A stretch of DNA of 64,000 bases from Thermus caldifontis (GTDB lineage: Bacteria > Deinococcota > Deinococci > Deinococcales > Thermaceae): positions 62,001-126,000 of the forward strand of contig NZ_QGMX01000002.1 of assembly GCF_003336745.1 (NCBI RefSeq), written 5' to 3'. The first letter of the stretch is position 1; each line of letters opens with the position of its first letter. This document shows, piece by piece, positions 47,690-58,302 of this stretch. Both the position numbers and the translations under genes were made by a program. The notes beneath the pieces were generated by a model, which saw only the letters and a program-made list of their open reading frames with translations, was not told the DNA's origin and searched no databases.

Positions 47690-47755
47690 CCCCACCTGGG
47701 AAAGACCCAGATGGGACCCCGGTAAAGGCGTAACGCAAACCCAGTCCCGGTGGGG
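47690..47755 (+). ncRNA. Candidate structured RNA between the PGI/PMI and nfi genes
   Basis: The 66 bases can fold as a three-way junction. P1 is CCCCAC (47690-47695) with GTGGGG (47750-47755). P2 is CTGGG/CCCAG (47696-47710) around AAAGA. P3 is GGGAC (47713-47717) with GTCCC (47744-47748), and P3 holds nested GGT/ACC and GCG/CGC pairs. An alternative is a single hairpin, CCCACCTGGG against CCCAGATGGG with one mismatch, and no T-tract. It starts 2 bases after the upstream stop and ends 33 bases before the nfi ATG. I match it to no known class, and chance pairing in GC-rich DNA is possible. Confidence 0.35.
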
Positions 47756-47788
47756 AGGGCAACGAGAAAGGGGGTAGCCGCCGTGCCC

Positions 47789-48466
47789 ATGAAGGCCTTT
47801 CCCAAGCCAGCGGATCTCCAGGAAGCCATGACCCTGCAAAGGAGCCTGGCAGAGAAGGTGGTCCTGGAGGGAAGCCTGGAAGGCGTTCAGCGGATTGCCG
47901 CCCTGGACGCTTCCCACAAAAGGGGGAAGCCCCTGGTGGCGGTGGCGGTGCTATACCACCTGGAGAAGGGCCCTCTTGCCGTGGGGCTAGGGGTGGTGCC
48001 CGAGGAGGACCTCTTTCCCTACATCCCCGGTTTCCTCTCCTTCCGCGAGGCCCCTGCGTATCTCCAGGCGTTAAGCGGGCTTCCCGAGCCCCCCGAGGCC
48101 CTAATGGTGGATGGCCAAGGCATCGCCCATCCCCGGGGCCTGGGCATCGCCAGCCACCTGGGGGTGCACCTGGACCTCCCCAGCATCGGCGTGGCCAAAC
48201 GCCTGCTCTATGGCCGTCTGGAAGGCCCCTTGCCCCGGGAGGCGGGAAGTGCGGTACGGCTCCTCTCCCCGGAAGGCCGCCCCCTGGGCTACGCCTACCG
48301 CAGCCGTACGGGAGTGAAGCCCCTTTTCATCTCCCCCGGCCACCGGGTAGGCCTGGAGGCCGCCTTGGCCTTTGTGCGGCGTCTTCCCACCCGCTTCCGC
48401 CTGCCGGAGCCCTTGCGCCTGGCCCACCTCGAGGCGGGCAGAGCCCTCCGCCGGCTGGACCCGTAA
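47789..48466 (+). CDS. nfi: Endonuclease V
   Basis: Endonuclease V nicks DNA near deaminated bases such as deoxyinosine. The 225-residue product has RIAALDASHKRGKPLVAVAVLY (first metal Asp), the PYIPGFLSFREAPAYLQAL helix, and EALMVDGQGIAHPRGLGIASHLG with its conserved Asp and HPR motif. IGVAKRLLYG and LFISPGHRVGLEAALAFV follow. The ATG at 47789 (MKAFPKPADLQEA) is preferred over an in-frame start 39 bases earlier. The coding sequence ends GTAAACT, so its stop codon also forms the -10 of the plsC gene. Confidence 0.92.
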   Translation: MKAFPKPADLQEAMTLQRSLAEKVVLEGSLEGVQRIAALDASHKRGKPLVAVAVLYHLEKGPLAVGLGVVPEEDLFPYIPGFLSFREAPAYLQALSGLPEPPEALMVDGQGIAHPRGLGIASHLGVHLDLPSIGVAKRLLYGRLEGPLPREAGSAVRLLSPEGRPLGYAYRSRTGVKPLFISPGHRVGLEAALAFVRRLPTRFRLPEPLRLAHLEAGRALRRLDP

Positions 48467-48469
48467 ACT
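48464..48469 (+). promoter_or_regulatory. -10 element of plsC overlapping the nfi stop
   Basis: TAAACT contains the nfi TAA stop and ends 7 bases before the plsC GTG. An almost identical layout precedes the CBS-domain gene at 63356. Confidence 0.5.
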
Positions 48470-48476
48470 GGAACCC

Positions 48477-49112
48477 GTGGAGGCACACCGACCCAACCCC
48501 GTCTACCGGGCCGCCTGGTATCTGGCCCGGTTTCTCCTGCACCTCCTCTTCGGCTACCGGGTGGAGGGAGCGGAAAACATCCCCCCGCAAGGCTCGGTGA
48601 TCCTGGCCGCCAACCACCTTTCCATCCTGGATCCCATCGCCGTGGGGGCCGGGGTGCGACGCCCCGTGAGCTTCCTGGCCCGGGCCGACCTCTTCCGCCT
48701 ACCCCTGCTCTCCTGGCTTCTACCCCGGCTTTACGCCATCCCCGTGGAACGGGGGCAAAGCGATCTCTCCGCCATCAAAGGGGCCATCCGCGCCCTGGAA
48801 AGGGGTATGGCCTTCGGCATCTTCCCGGAAGGAACCCGAAGCCGCACGGGCAAGCTCCAGCCCTTTAAGACCGGGGTGGCGGCCATCGCCCTGCGCACCG
48901 GAAGCCCCGTGGTACCCGTGGCGGTGGTGGGCACCGACCAGGCCTGGCCCGTGGGGCAAAAGCTCTTCCGGTTGCGCAAGCCCATCCGGGTGATCTATGG
49001 CAAACCTATACCGGTTCCGAAGCTGTCCCGCTTTACCCACCAGGAGCTGGAAATCCTGACCCGGGAGATAGAGGCCCAGGTACGGGAACTTCTGCCACCC
49101 CAGTACCGCTAG
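48477..49112 (+). CDS. plsC: 1-acyl-sn-glycerol-3-phosphate acyltransferase
   Basis: PlsC makes phosphatidic acid at the inner membrane face. The 211-residue product has an N-terminal hydrophobic helix (AAWYLARFLLHLLFGY), the catalytic NHLSILD (NHx4D) block, ADLFRLPLLSWLLPRL, GIFPEGTRSRTG (acceptor-binding FPEG), and VVPVAVVGTDQ. The start is a GTG, 7 bases after a TAAACT hexamer, so the gene may be transcribed without a leader. It also lies just 10 bases after nfi. Confidence 0.93.
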   Translation: MEAHRPNPVYRAAWYLARFLLHLLFGYRVEGAENIPPQGSVILAANHLSILDPIAVGAGVRRPVSFLARADLFRLPLLSWLLPRLYAIPVERGQSDLSAIKGAIRALERGMAFGIFPEGTRSRTGKLQPFKTGVAAIALRTGSPVVPVAVVGTDQAWPVGQKLFRLRKPIRVIYGKPIPVPKLSRFTHQELEILTREIEAQVRELLPPQYR

Positions 49113-49140
49113 AGCCAATACTTCCGTTATCACACATTGC

Positions 49141-49200
49141 TATACACAGGTATACAAATGGGTCAGAGTATTGCGTAGCTCCATTCACGCGTGCTATAGT
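49141..49200 (+). promoter_or_regulatory. HU promoter region with inverted repeat
   Basis: A -35 TTGCGT (49171-49176) and a -10 TATAGT (49195-49200) are 18 bases apart. Upstream, TATAC and GTATA (49141-49145, 49150-49154) form an inverted repeat around ACAG, a possible regulatory site. This 120-base spacer is notably AT-rich. Confidence 0.6.
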
Positions 49201-49234
49201 CCTTGCGGAAGGGAAAAGAGGAAGGAGGTAAAGA

Positions 49235-49528
49235 ATGGCAGCAAAGAAAACGGTCACCAAAGCGGATCTGGTGGATCAGGTGGCGGCCGCTACTGGCCTT
49301 AAGAAGAAAGACATCAAGGCGGCGGTGGACGCGTTCCTCTCCAAGGTGGAAGAAGCCCTCTCGGGGGGGAACAAGGTCCAGCTCACCGGCTTCGGCACCT
49401 TTGAGGTGCGCAAGCGCAAGGCCCGCACCGGCGTGAAGCCCGGCACCAAGGAGAAGATCAAGATCCCCGCTACCCAGTATCCCGCCTTCAAGCCGGGCAA
49501 GGCTCTCAAGGAAAAGGTCAAGAAGTAA
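49235..49528 (+). CDS. hup: DNA-binding protein HU
   Basis: This 97-residue histone-like protein bends and compacts DNA as a dimer. It has an N-terminal lysine-rich extension (MAAKKTVTKADLVDQVAAATGLKKKDIKAAVDAFLSKVEE) and the signature GNKVQLTGFGTFEVRKRKARTGVKPGT...IKIPATQYPAFKPGKALKEKV. The ATG is preceded by GGAAGGAGG, a strong ribosome binding site, unlike the leaderless neighbours. A terminator follows. Confidence 0.97.
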   Translation: MAAKKTVTKADLVDQVAAATGLKKKDIKAAVDAFLSKVEEALSGGNKVQLTGFGTFEVRKRKARTGVKPGTKEKIKIPATQYPAFKPGKALKEKVKK

Positions 49529-49541
49529 CGTATTCCCTTCC

Positions 49542-49570
49542 CCCGGGGGGCCTTGGCTCCCCGGGTTTAT
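49542..49570 (+). terminator. Terminator of the HU gene
   Basis: CCCGGGG (49542-49548) pairs with CCCCGGG (49559-49565), followed by TTTAT. It lies between the convergent hup and ftsH genes. Confidence 0.7.
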
Positions 49571-49578
49571 TCCTGGCC

Positions 49579-51462
<1,884 letters not shown>

Positions 51463-51513
51463 GTCTTCTCTTAGGGTACACGCTCGAAGGGAAATCCGGG
51501 TAGCATGGAGCAC

Positions 51514-51534
51514 TATGATACAAACATGCTCAAG
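51514..51534. promoter_or_regulatory. HAIR-like heat-shock operator in the ftsH/dnaK region
   Basis: The 21 bases share 16 positions with an element in the clpB promoter (reverse strand of 55261-55281). Common parts are TGATACAAA and TCAAG. The right half-site TCAAG (51530-51534) is followed after TCT by CTTGA (51538-51542), overlapping the dnaK -35. HspR's HAIR consensus has the core CTTGA-N11-TCAAG; the left half here is degenerate (TATGA). Confidence 0.55.
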
Positions 51535-51538
51535 TCTC

Positions 51539-51568
51539 TTGACTTTTCTATGTGGGATGGTTTATGCT
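51539..51568 (+). promoter_or_regulatory. dnaK promoter
   Basis: A -35 TTGACT (51539-51544) and a -10 TATGCT (51563-51568) have an 18-base spacer. The ATG lies 19 bases further on. The -35 is covered by the TCAAG-N3-CTTGA inverted repeat. Confidence 0.7.
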
Positions 51569-51587
51569 TGGGACGAGAGGTGTAGCT

Positions 51588-53447
51588 ATGGCTAAGGCAG
51601 TGGGCATTGACCTGGGCACCACCAACAGCGTGATCGCCATCATGGAGGGCGGTAAGCCCGTGGTCCTGGAGAACGCGGAGGGGGAAAGGACCACCCCCAG
51701 CGTGGTGGCCTTCCGGGATGGGGAGACCCTGGTGGGCCGGATGGCCAAGCGCCAGGCGGTCCTTAACCCCGAGGGTACCATCTTTGAGATCAAGCGTTTC
51801 ATTGGCCGCCGCTATGAGGAGGTCCAGGAGGAGGCCAAGCGGGTTCCCTACAAGGTGGTCCCCGGGCCCGATGGCGGGGTGCGGGTGGAGATCAAGGGCA
51901 AGCTCTACACCCCCGAGGAGATCAGCGCCATGGTCCTCCGCAAGCTGGTGGAGGACGCCTCTAAGAAGCTGGGGGAAAGGATCACCAAGGCGGTGATCAC
52001 CGTGCCCGCCTACTTCAACAACGCTCAGCGGGAGGCCACGGCCAACGCCGGGCGGATTGCGGGCCTGGAGGTCTTGCGCATCATCAACGAGCCCACCGCC
52101 GCCGCCTTGGCCTACGGCCTGGACAAGAAGGGGAACGAAACCGTCTTGGTCTTCGACCTGGGCGGTGGCACCTTTGACGTGACGGTGCTGGAGATCGGCG
52201 AGGGGGTCTTTGAGGTGAAGTCCACCTCCGGGGATACCCACCTGGGCGGCAGCGACATGGACCACGCCATCGTGAACTGGCTGACCGAGGAGTTCAAGCG
52301 GGAGTACGGGGTGGACCTCAAGGCGGACCGCCAGGCCCTCCAGCGCCTGATCGAAGCGGCGGAGAAGGCCAAGATCGAGCTTTCCAGCACCCTGGAAACC
52401 ACCATCAGCCTTCCCTTCATCGCCCTAGACCCCGCCAGCAAAACGCCCTTGCACCTGGAGAAGAAGCTCACCCGGGCCAAGTTTGAGGAGCTCATCGAAC
52501 CCTTGCTAAAGCGCCTACGGGGCCCCGTGGAGCAGGCCCTTAAGGATGCGGGCCTGACCCCCGCCCAGATCGACGAGGTGATCCTGGTGGGCGGGGCCAC
52601 CCGGGTGCCGGCGGTGCAAAGGGTGGTGAAGGAGCTCCTGGGCAAGGAACCCAACCGCTCCGTGAACCCCGACGAGGTGGTGGCCATGGGGGCTGCCATC
52701 CAAGCGGGGGTCCTCATGGGGGAGGTGCGGGATGTGGTCCTCCTGGACGTCACCCCCCTCTCCCTGGGGGTGGAGACCAAGGGTGGGGTGATGACCGTCC
52801 TCATCCCCCGGAACACCACCATCCCCACCCGCAAGTGCGAGATCTTCACCACCGCCGAGCACAACCAGACCGCGGTGGAAATCCATGTCCTCCAGGGCGA
52901 GCGGCCTATGGCCGCGGACAACAAGAGCCTGGGCCGCTTCCGCCTCGAGGGCATCCCCCCCATGCCCGCGGGGGTGCCCCAGATTGAGGTCTGCTTTGAC
53001 ATTGACGCCAACGGCATCCTCCACGTGACCGCCAGGGAGAAGTCCACGGGGAAGGAGGCCTCCATCACCATCCAGAACACCACCACCCTCTCCGAGGAGG
53101 AGATCCAGCGGATGATCGAGGAGGCCAAGCGCCATGCGGAGGAGGACCGGCGCCGCCGGGAGCACGCCGAGCTCAAGAACACCCTGGACTCCACCCGCGT
53201 CCAGGCGGAGAGGATCCTCCAGGAGAAGCAGGGTACCCCCGAGGCCAGGTCGCGCCTCGAGGCGGCCATCGCCCGGGCCAAGGAGCTCTCGGAAAAGGAC
53301 GCCCCCGACCCCGAGCTGAAGGCCGCCACGGAGGAGCTTTTGCAGGCGGTAGAGGCCTACGAGAAGGCCGCCACCGCCGGGGCCACCGGGGCATCCAGCC
53401 GCGGCCCTGACGACGTGATCGACGCCGACTACAAGCCCGCCGACTAA
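51588..53447 (+). CDS. dnaK: Chaperone DnaK (Hsp70)
   Basis: DnaK is the ATP-driven Hsp70 that binds unfolded segments together with DnaJ, GrpE and ClpB. The product has 619 residues. ATPase signatures are [34 protein letters not shown], and [14 protein letters not shown]. The substrate domain has [12 protein letters not shown] and [16 protein letters not shown], followed by a charged helical lid and a C-terminal [12 protein letters not shown] tail (the EEVD-like acidic end of bacterial DnaK). The ATG at 51588 is the natural start. It is first in the operon dnaK-grpE-dnaJ-dafA. Confidence 0.98.
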   Translation: MAKAVGIDLGTTNSVIAIMEGGKPVVLENAEGERTTPSVVAFRDGETLVGRMAKRQAVLNPEGTIFEIKRFIGRRYEEVQEEAKRVPYKVVPGPDGGVRVEIKGKLYTPEEISAMVLRKLVEDASKKLGERITKAVITVPAYFNNAQREATANAGRIAGLEVLRIINEPTAAALAYGLDKKGNETVLVFDLGGGTFDVTVLEIGEGVFEVKSTSGDTHLGGSDMDHAIVNWLTEEFKREYGVDLKADRQALQRLIEAAEKAKIELSSTLETTISLPFIALDPASKTPLHLEKKLTRAKFEELIEPLLKRLRGPVEQALKDAGLTPAQIDEVILVGGATRVPAVQRVVKELLGKEPNRSVNPDEVVAMGAAIQAGVLMGEVRDVVLLDVTPLSLGVETKGGVMTVLIPRNTTIPTRKCEIFTTAEHNQTAVEIHVLQGERPMAADNKSLGRFRLEGIPPMPAGVPQIEVCFDIDANGILHVTAREKSTGKEASITIQNTTTLSEEEIQRMIEEAKRHAEEDRRRREHAELKNTLDSTRVQAERILQEKQGTPEARSRLEAAIARAKELSEKDAPDPELKAATEELLQAVEAYEKAATAGATGASSRGPDDVIDADYKPAD

Positions 53448-53461
53448 AGCCCCCCTGCCCT

Positions 53462-53483
53462 GGCCCCTGCCGGGGCAGGGGCC
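53462..53483 (+). promoter_or_regulatory. Strong hairpin between dnaK and grpE
   Basis: GGCCCCTGCC (53462-53471) and GGCAGGGGCC (53474-53483) are perfectly complementary. Only CTCCCCTT follows, with no T-run. It could attenuate transcription or stabilise the upstream dnaK message so that more DnaK than GrpE is made. Confidence 0.55.
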
Positions 53484-53509
53484 TCCCCTTACCCCCTTTC
53501 GGAGGAAGC

Positions 53510-54061
53510 ATGGAGAAGGAACGCGAGAACATCCAACAGGAGGAGGCCGCCCAGGTGGAGCAAGACCTCCAGACGGTAGGCCAGGAGGCCTTGGCCCCAG
53601 AACGCCTCCTGGCCGTAGAGGAGGAGCTCCGAGCCCTAAAAGACCGGTACGTGCGCCTTCTCGCCGACTTTGACAACTACCGCAAGCGCATGGAGGAGGA
53701 GCTTAGGCTTAGGGAACGGGAGGGGACCCTCCGGGCGGTCCGCGCCCTCCTTCCCGTCCTGGACGACCTGGAACGGGCCTTGGAGTTCGCCGAGGCCAAC
53801 CCGGAGAGCATCCTCAAGGGCGTGAAGGCGGTGCGGGAAGGCTTCTTCCGCATCCTGGCAGGGCTTGGCATTGAGGAGGTGCCTGGGGAGGGGGAGGCCT
53901 TTGACCCCCGCTACCACGAGGCCATCGGCCTCCTCCCGGGAGAACCGGGCAAGGTGGCCAGGGTTTTCCAAAGGGGCTTCCGCCTGGGCGAGGCCTTGAT
54001 ACGCCCAGCCCGGGTGGCGGTGGGCGAGGAAAAAAGCCCGGAAGAAGAGGGCGTGGAGTAG
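53510..54061 (+). CDS. grpE: Nucleotide exchange factor GrpE
   Basis: GrpE is a dimeric exchange factor that releases ADP from DnaK and acts as a thermosensor. The 183-residue product has a long N-terminal coiled coil (RLLAVEEELRALKDRYVRLLADFDNYRKRMEEE, about residues 30-65). The core follows (LLPVLDDLERALE, IEEVPGEGEAFDPRYHEAI). The C-terminal beta domain carries VFQRGFRLGEALIRPARVAVG, matching the family signature. An AGGAAGC ribosome binding site is close to the ATG. It lies 62 bases after dnaK and 3 bases before dnaJ. Confidence 0.95.
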   Translation: MEKERENIQQEEAAQVEQDLQTVGQEALAPERLLAVEEELRALKDRYVRLLADFDNYRKRMEEELRLREREGTLRAVRALLPVLDDLERALEFAEANPESILKGVKAVREGFFRILAGLGIEEVPGEGEAFDPRYHEAIGLLPGEPGKVARVFQRGFRLGEALIRPARVAVGEEKSPEEEGVE

Positions 54062-54064
54062 GCC

Positions 54065-54901
54065 ATGAAGGACTACTACGCCATCCTGGGGGTACCGAGA
54101 AACGCCACGCAGGAGGAGATCAAACGGGCCTACAAGCGCCTGGCCCGCCAGTACCATCCTGACGTGAACAAAAGCCCCGAGGCGGAAGAACGCTTCAAGG
54201 AGATCAACGAGGCCTACGCCGTCCTCTCCGACCCGGAAAAGCGCAAGGTCTACGATACCTACGGCACCGCCACCCCTCCCCCACCCCCGCCCCCGGGTGG
54301 GTACGACTTCTCCGGGTTTGAGGTGGAGGACTTTTCCGACTTCTTCCAGGAGCTCTTCGGCGGCGGCCTCTTTGGGGGCATGGGGCGGAGGAGGCCAAGG
54401 AGAGGCCGCGACCTCAGGGCCGAGCTTCCCCTTAGCCTCGAGGAGGCCTTCCACGGCGGTGAAAAGGTGGTGGAGGTGGGGGGCAGGCGGGTTTCCGTGA
54501 GGATCCCCCCAGGGGTGCAAGACGGGAGCACCCTCCGCCTGGCGGGCCTGGGCGGGCCTGGGGAACCCCCAGGGGACCTTCTTCTTTCGGTGCGGCTTCT
54601 GCCCCATCCCGTTTTCCGTCTGGAGGGCCAGGATCTCTACGCCACCCTGGACGTTCCCGCCCCCATCGCCGTGGTGGGGGGTAAGGTGCGGGCCCCCACC
54701 CTGGAAGGCCCGGTGGAGGTCACCATCCCCCCTAAGACCCAGGCGGGCAAAAGGCTCCGGCTTAAGGGCAAGGGCTTTCCCGGACCCCATGGCCGCGGGG
54801 ACCTTTACCTGGAGGTGCGGGTGGTGATCCCCGAGCACCTCTCCCCCGAGGAGGAGGCGCTTTGGCGGAAGCTAAAGGAGGTGCGGTATGCTGGTGCGTA
54901 G
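54065..54901 (+). CDS. dnaJ: DnaJ co-chaperone without zinc finger
   Basis: This Hsp40 activates DnaK ATPase. The 278-residue product has the J domain at residues 3-67, with the HPD motif in [17 protein letters not shown], then a proline- and glycine-rich linker. Two beta-barrel substrate domains follow. The CxxCxGxG zinc repeats of type A DnaJ are missing, as in the T. thermophilus DnaJ and CbpA-like proteins. It overlaps dafA by 14 bases, suggesting coupled synthesis for assembly of the DnaK-DnaJ-DafA complex. Confidence 0.95.
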   Translation: MKDYYAILGVPRNATQEEIKRAYKRLARQYHPDVNKSPEAEERFKEINEAYAVLSDPEKRKVYDTYGTATPPPPPPPGGYDFSGFEVEDFSDFFQELFGGGLFGGMGRRRPRRGRDLRAELPLSLEEAFHGGEKVVEVGGRRVSVRIPPGVQDGSTLRLAGLGGPGEPPGDLLLSVRLLPHPVFRLEGQDLYATLDVPAPIAVVGGKVRAPTLEGPVEVTIPPKTQAGKRLRLKGKGFPGPHGRGDLYLEVRVVIPEHLSPEEEALWRKLKEVRYAGA

Positions 54902-55124
54902 CCCCTATATATCCATGGAGGCCCTGGCGGACTACGGCCTTTCCTTGGGGGTGGTGCGGGCTTACGTGGAGATTGGCTTCGTGGAACCCTTGGTGTGGGA
55001 AAGCAGCTGGTACTTCCGGGAAGAGGACCTTTGGCGCATGCTTAAGGCCGAGCGGATCCGCCGCGACCTGGGGGCCAATCTGGTGGGGGCCGCCTTGGTG
55101 GTGGAGATCCTGGAGCGCCGCTGA
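54888..55124 (+). CDS. dafA: DnaK-DnaJ assembly factor DafA (CbpM-like)
   Basis: This 78-residue protein occupies the dafA position of the T. thermophilus dnaK operon and has the reported size. DafA bridges DnaK and DnaJ into a stable complex that dissociates on heating. The sequence [29 protein letters not shown] resembles a MerR-like first helix pair. [23 protein letters not shown] matches the C-terminal helix of CbpM, the CbpA modulator. Homology to HspR-type regulators is therefore distant at best. It is the last gene of the operon, and about 190 bases separate it from clpB. Confidence 0.88.
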   Translation: MLVRSPYISMEALADYGLSLGVVRAYVEIGFVEPLVWESSWYFREEDLWRMLKAERIRRDLGANLVGAALVVEILERR

Positions 55125-55260
55125 CCCCTTAGCCCCCCCTTTGGGACATCCCTCCCTATCTTTTCCCTTTATAATCAAACCAAAGCGCGCTACCTTCTCC
55201 CCGTTGACCAGACCTCCTCTGGGTTCGGTGGAAGTTCCCGCGTTATCTTCGCATAACTAT
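55125..55260 (+). other. Intergenic region between dafA and the clpB promoter
   Basis: This roughly 135-base AT-richer stretch contains TATAAT (55170-55175), a perfect -10 hexamer without an obvious -35, and a small hairpin CCAGA/TCTGG (about 55209-55223). It could hold a second, distal clpB promoter or a short leader RNA. No ORF of note is present. Confidence 0.35.
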
Positions 55261-55290
55261 CTTGACAATATTTGTATCAAGTGATATGAT
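55261..55290 (+). promoter_or_regulatory. clpB promoter with overlapping HAIR-like operator
   Basis: A consensus -35 TTGACA (55262-55267), a 17-base spacer and a -10 TATGAT (55285-55290) are present. The inverted repeat CTTGA (55261-55265)-N11-TCAAG (55277-55281) covers the -35 and spacer. It matches the core spacing of the HspR-binding HAIR element. Confidence 0.75.
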
Positions 55291-55313
55291 TTGGCTAGTA
55301 GGAGGACAGGGGT

Positions 55314-57899
55314 ATGAACCTGGAGCGCTGGACCCAAGCCGCCCGCGAAACCCTGGCCCAGGCCCAGGTCCTGGCCCGGGAGACGAGGCACCAGGCCATC
55401 GACCTGCCCCACCTCTGGGCCGTACTCCTCAAGGACCCCACGGGCCTGGCCTGGCGGCTTTTGGAGAAGGCAGGGGGAAACCCCCAGGCCCTCAAGGAGG
55501 CAGCCCAGCGGGAAATGGGCCGCCTGCCCAAGGTGGAGGGGGCCGAGGTGGGCCAGTACCTATCCCAAAAGCTGGCCCGGGCCCTGGACCGGGCCGAGGC
55601 CCTGATGGCGGAGCTCAAGGACCGCTTCGTGGCCATGGATACCTTGGTGCTGGCCTTGGCGGAGGCCTCGAGGGCCGAGCCCCCCTTCGGGGCAAGCCTT
55701 CCCGAAGAGGGTTCCCTAAGGAAAGCGTCCCTTGAACTTAGAGGAGGTAAGACCGTGCAGACGGAACATGCGGAAAGCACCTTTAACGCCTTAGAGCAAT
55801 ACGGCATTGACCTCACCAAGCTGGCCGCTGAGGGCAAGCTGGACCCGGTGATCGGCCGGGACGAGGAGATAAGGCGCACCATTCAGATCCTCCTCCGGCG
55901 CACCAAGAACAACCCGGTGCTCATCGGCGAGCCCGGGGTGGGCAAGACCGCCATCGTGGAGGGCTTGGCTCAACGCATCGTGAAGGGAGACGTGCCGGAA
56001 GGCCTGAAAGGCAAGCGCATCATCTCCTTGCAGATGGGCTCCCTTTTGGCCGGGGCCAAGTACCGGGGCGAGTTTGAGGAGCGCCTGAAGGCGGTGATCC
56101 AGGAGGTGGTGCAGTCCCAAGGGGAGATCATCCTCTTCATCGACGAGCTCCACACCGTGGTGGGAGCGGGCAAAGCCGAGGGTGCGGTGGATGCGGGCAA
56201 CATGCTGAAGCCCGCCCTGGCCCGGGGGGAGCTCCGGCTCATCGGCGCCACCACCCTGGACGAGTACCGGGAGATTGAAAAGGATCCTGCCCTGGAGAGG
56301 CGCTTCCAGCCCGTCTATGTGGACGAGCCCAGCGTGGAGGACACCATCTCCATCCTCCGGGGCATCAAGGAGAAGTACGAGGTGCACCACGGGGTGCGCA
56401 TCTCCGACCCCGCCTTGGTGGCGGCTGCGGTCCTCTCCCACCGCTACATCACGGAAAGGCGCCTTCCCGACAAGGCCATCGACCTCATCGACGAGGCGGC
56501 AGCCCGTCTGCGCATGGCCTTGGAAAGCGCCCCGGAGGAGATCGACACCTTGGAGCGGAAGAGGCTCCAGCTGGAGATCGAGCGGGAAGCTCTGAAGAAG
56601 GAGAAGGACCCGGACTCCCAAGAAAGGCTCAAGGCCATTGAAGGGGAAATCGCCGATCTGAGCCAGGAGATCGAGAAGCTCAAGGCCGAGTGGGAGGCGG
56701 AGCGGGAGGTCCTGAAAAGGCTCCACGAGGCCCAGCAACGCCTGGACGAAGTACGCCGTCAGATTGAGCTGGCGGAGCGCCAGTACGACCTGAACCGGGC
56801 GGCGGAGCTCCGCTACGGGGAGCTTCCCCGCCTCGAGGCCGAGGTGGAGGCCCTCTCCGAGGGGCTCAAAAACGCCCGCTTCGTGCGCCTGGAGGTGACC
56901 GAGGAGGACATCGCCGAGATCGTCTCCCGCTGGACGGGCATCCCCGTGTCCAGGCTTCTGGAAGGGGAAAGGGAGAAGCTCCTCAGGCTCGAGGAGGAGC
57001 TCCACAAGCGGGTGGTGGGGCAGGAGGAGGCCATAAGGGCCGTGGCCGACGCCATCAGGCGGGCCCGGGCCGGCCTCAAGGACCCCAACCGCCCCATCGG
57101 CAGCTTCCTCTTCCTGGGCCCCACGGGGGTGGGAAAGACGGAGCTGGCCAAGACCCTGGCCGCCACCCTCTTCGACACCGAGGAAGCCATGGTGCGCATC
57201 GACATGACGGAGTACATGGAGAAGCATGCGGTGAGCCGCCTCATCGGGGCCCCTCCTGGCTACGTGGGCTACGAGGAAGGGGGGCAGCTCACGGAAGCGG
57301 TAAGGCGCCGCCCCTACACGGTCATCCTCTTCGACGAGGTGGAGAAGGCCCACCCCGACGTCTTCAACATCCTCTTGCAGATCCTGGACGACGGCCGCCT
57401 CACCGACTCCCATGGGCGCACCGTGGACTTCCGCAACACGGTGATCATCCTCACCTCCAACCTGGGAAGCCCCTTGATCCTCGAGGGGATCCAGAAGGGG
57501 TGGCCCTACGAGCGCATCCGGGAGGAGGTCTTCGCCGTGTTGCAAAAGCACTTCCGCCCCGAGTTCCTAAACCGCCTGGACGAGATCGTGGTCTTCCGGC
57601 CCCTTACCCGGGAGCAGATCCAGAGCATCGTGGAGATCCAGCTCCAAGGCCTCAGAAACCGCCTCTTGGAAAAGCGCATCACCCTCACCCTCACGGAGGC
57701 CGCCAAGGGCTACCTGGCCGAAAGGGGGTATGACCCCGTCTTCGGGGCTAGGCCCCTCAAGCGGGTGATCGGGCGGGAGCTGGAAACCCCCTTGGCGGTG
57801 AAAATCCTGGCCGGGGAGATCAAGGAGGGGGATGCCGTGGTGGTGGACAAGGGTCCTGCGGGCCTGGTCTTCCGCGTGGAGGAACGCGTCCAGGCCTGA
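55314..57899 (+). CDS. clpB: Disaggregase ClpB (Hsp104 family)
   Basis: ClpB is a hexameric AAA+ protein that extracts polypeptides from aggregates with the DnaK system. The product has 861 residues, near the 854 of T. thermophilus ClpB. An N-domain (1-140) is followed by NBD1 (Walker [14 protein letters not shown], Walker [16 protein letters not shown]), the coiled-coil middle domain (about 400-530) and NBD2 ([25 protein letters not shown]). The ATG follows AGGAGGACAGG. An internal GTG with its own ribosome binding site could give a short form. Confidence 0.97.
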   Translation: MNLERWTQAARETLAQAQVLARETRHQAIDLPHLWAVLLKDPTGLAWRLLEKAGGNPQALKEAAQREMGRLPKVEGAEVGQYLSQKLARALDRAEALMAELKDRFVAMDTLVLALAEASRAEPPFGASLPEEGSLRKASLELRGGKTVQTEHAESTFNALEQYGIDLTKLAAEGKLDPVIGRDEEIRRTIQILLRRTKNNPVLIGEPGVGKTAIVEGLAQRIVKGDVPEGLKGKRIISLQMGSLLAGAKYRGEFEERLKAVIQEVVQSQGEIILFIDELHTVVGAGKAEGAVDAGNMLKPALARGELRLIGATTLDEYREIEKDPALERRFQPVYVDEPSVEDTISILRGIKEKYEVHHGVRISDPALVAAAVLSHRYITERRLPDKAIDLIDEAAARLRMALESAPEEIDTLERKRLQLEIEREALKKEKDPDSQERLKAIEGEIADLSQEIEKLKAEWEAEREVLKRLHEAQQRLDEVRRQIELAERQYDLNRAAELRYGELPRLEAEVEALSEGLKNARFVRLEVTEEDIAEIVSRWTGIPVSRLLEGEREKLLRLEEELHKRVVGQEEAIRAVADAIRRARAGLKDPNRPIGSFLFLGPTGVGKTELAKTLAATLFDTEEAMVRIDMTEYMEKHAVSRLIGAPPGYVGYEEGGQLTEAVRRRPYTVILFDEVEKAHPDVFNILLQILDDGRLTDSHGRTVDFRNTVIILTSNLGSPLILEGIQKGWPYERIREEVFAVLQKHFRPEFLNRLDEIVVFRPLTREQIQSIVEIQLQGLRNRLLEKRITLTLTEAAKGYLAERGYDPVFGARPLKRVIGRELETPLAVKILAGEIKEGDAVVVDKGPAGLVFRVEERVQA
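55741..55757 (+). promoter_or_regulatory. Internal ribosome binding site and GTG start within clpB
   Basis: GAGGAGGT (55741-55748) lies 6 bases before an in-frame GTG (55755, Val148), at the junction between the N-domain and the [17 protein letters not shown] segment. A truncated ClpB starting at the matching valine is known in T. thermophilus, and E. coli makes a similar short form. Confidence 0.7.
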
Positions 57900-57912
57900 G
57901 AGAGGAGGCGGC

Positions 57913-58302
57913 ATGAGCGTGGTGGAAGTCCTGCAACAAGCCTACCAGGATGAGCTTCTAGATGCCCTCCGGGCCGAGCGGGCAGCAAAGAGCGTCCCGT
58001 ACCCCCACATCCGGGCCCTCCTGGAAGAGGTGGCCCATAGGGAGCGGGCCCATGCCGAGGCCATCGCCGAAACCTTGCGCCGCCATGGCGCCTCCCTTCC
58101 CCCTACGCCCAAGGTGGAAGAGGAAGGCTGGGAGGCTCTTCTCCGCCTCCTTTCTGAGGAAGGGTTTGACCGGGTTTACTATCTGGAAAGCACCTTCCCC
58201 GAGCCCCACCTCGAGGCCCTCTTCACCCGATTGGGCCATGAGGAAAGGCTCAACCAAGAGGCCATCCGCAAAGCAGTGGCTCTTCTAGGAGGTAACCTAT
58301 GA
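57913..58302 (+). CDS. Small helical protein, ferritin/rubrerythrin-like
   Basis: This 129-residue, all-helical acidic protein opens MSVVEVLQQAYQDELLDALRAERAAK. The segments ALRAERAAKSV and EEVAHRERAHAEAIAETL place E and ExxH-like residues as in ferritin-like diiron proteins. In the second half ESTFPEPHLEALF and GHEERLNQEAI give further carboxylates and histidines. A diiron or peroxide-handling role is possible but not proven. The ATG at 57913 follows GAGAGGAGG. It lies between clpB (13-base gap) and the baeRF gene (4-base overlap), so it belongs to the heat-shock operon. Confidence 0.6.
   Translation: MSVVEVLQQAYQDELLDALRAERAAKSVPYPHIRALLEEVAHRERAHAEAIAETLRRHGASLPPTPKVEEEGWEALLRLLSEEGFDRVYYLESTFPEPHLEALFTRLGHEERLNQEAIRKAVALLGGNL

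Noticed and set aside
47690..47789. Possible c-di-GMP (GEMM) riboswitch upstream of nfi, suggested by ACGCAAACC
   Set aside because: The order of the conserved blocks and the two-helix GEMM layout do not fit. Only the short string matches, so it is kept just as an unclassified structured region.
55791..57551. 586-residue minus-strand open frame across clpB
   Set aside because: It is a shadow frame of clpB without domain, start signal or promoter.
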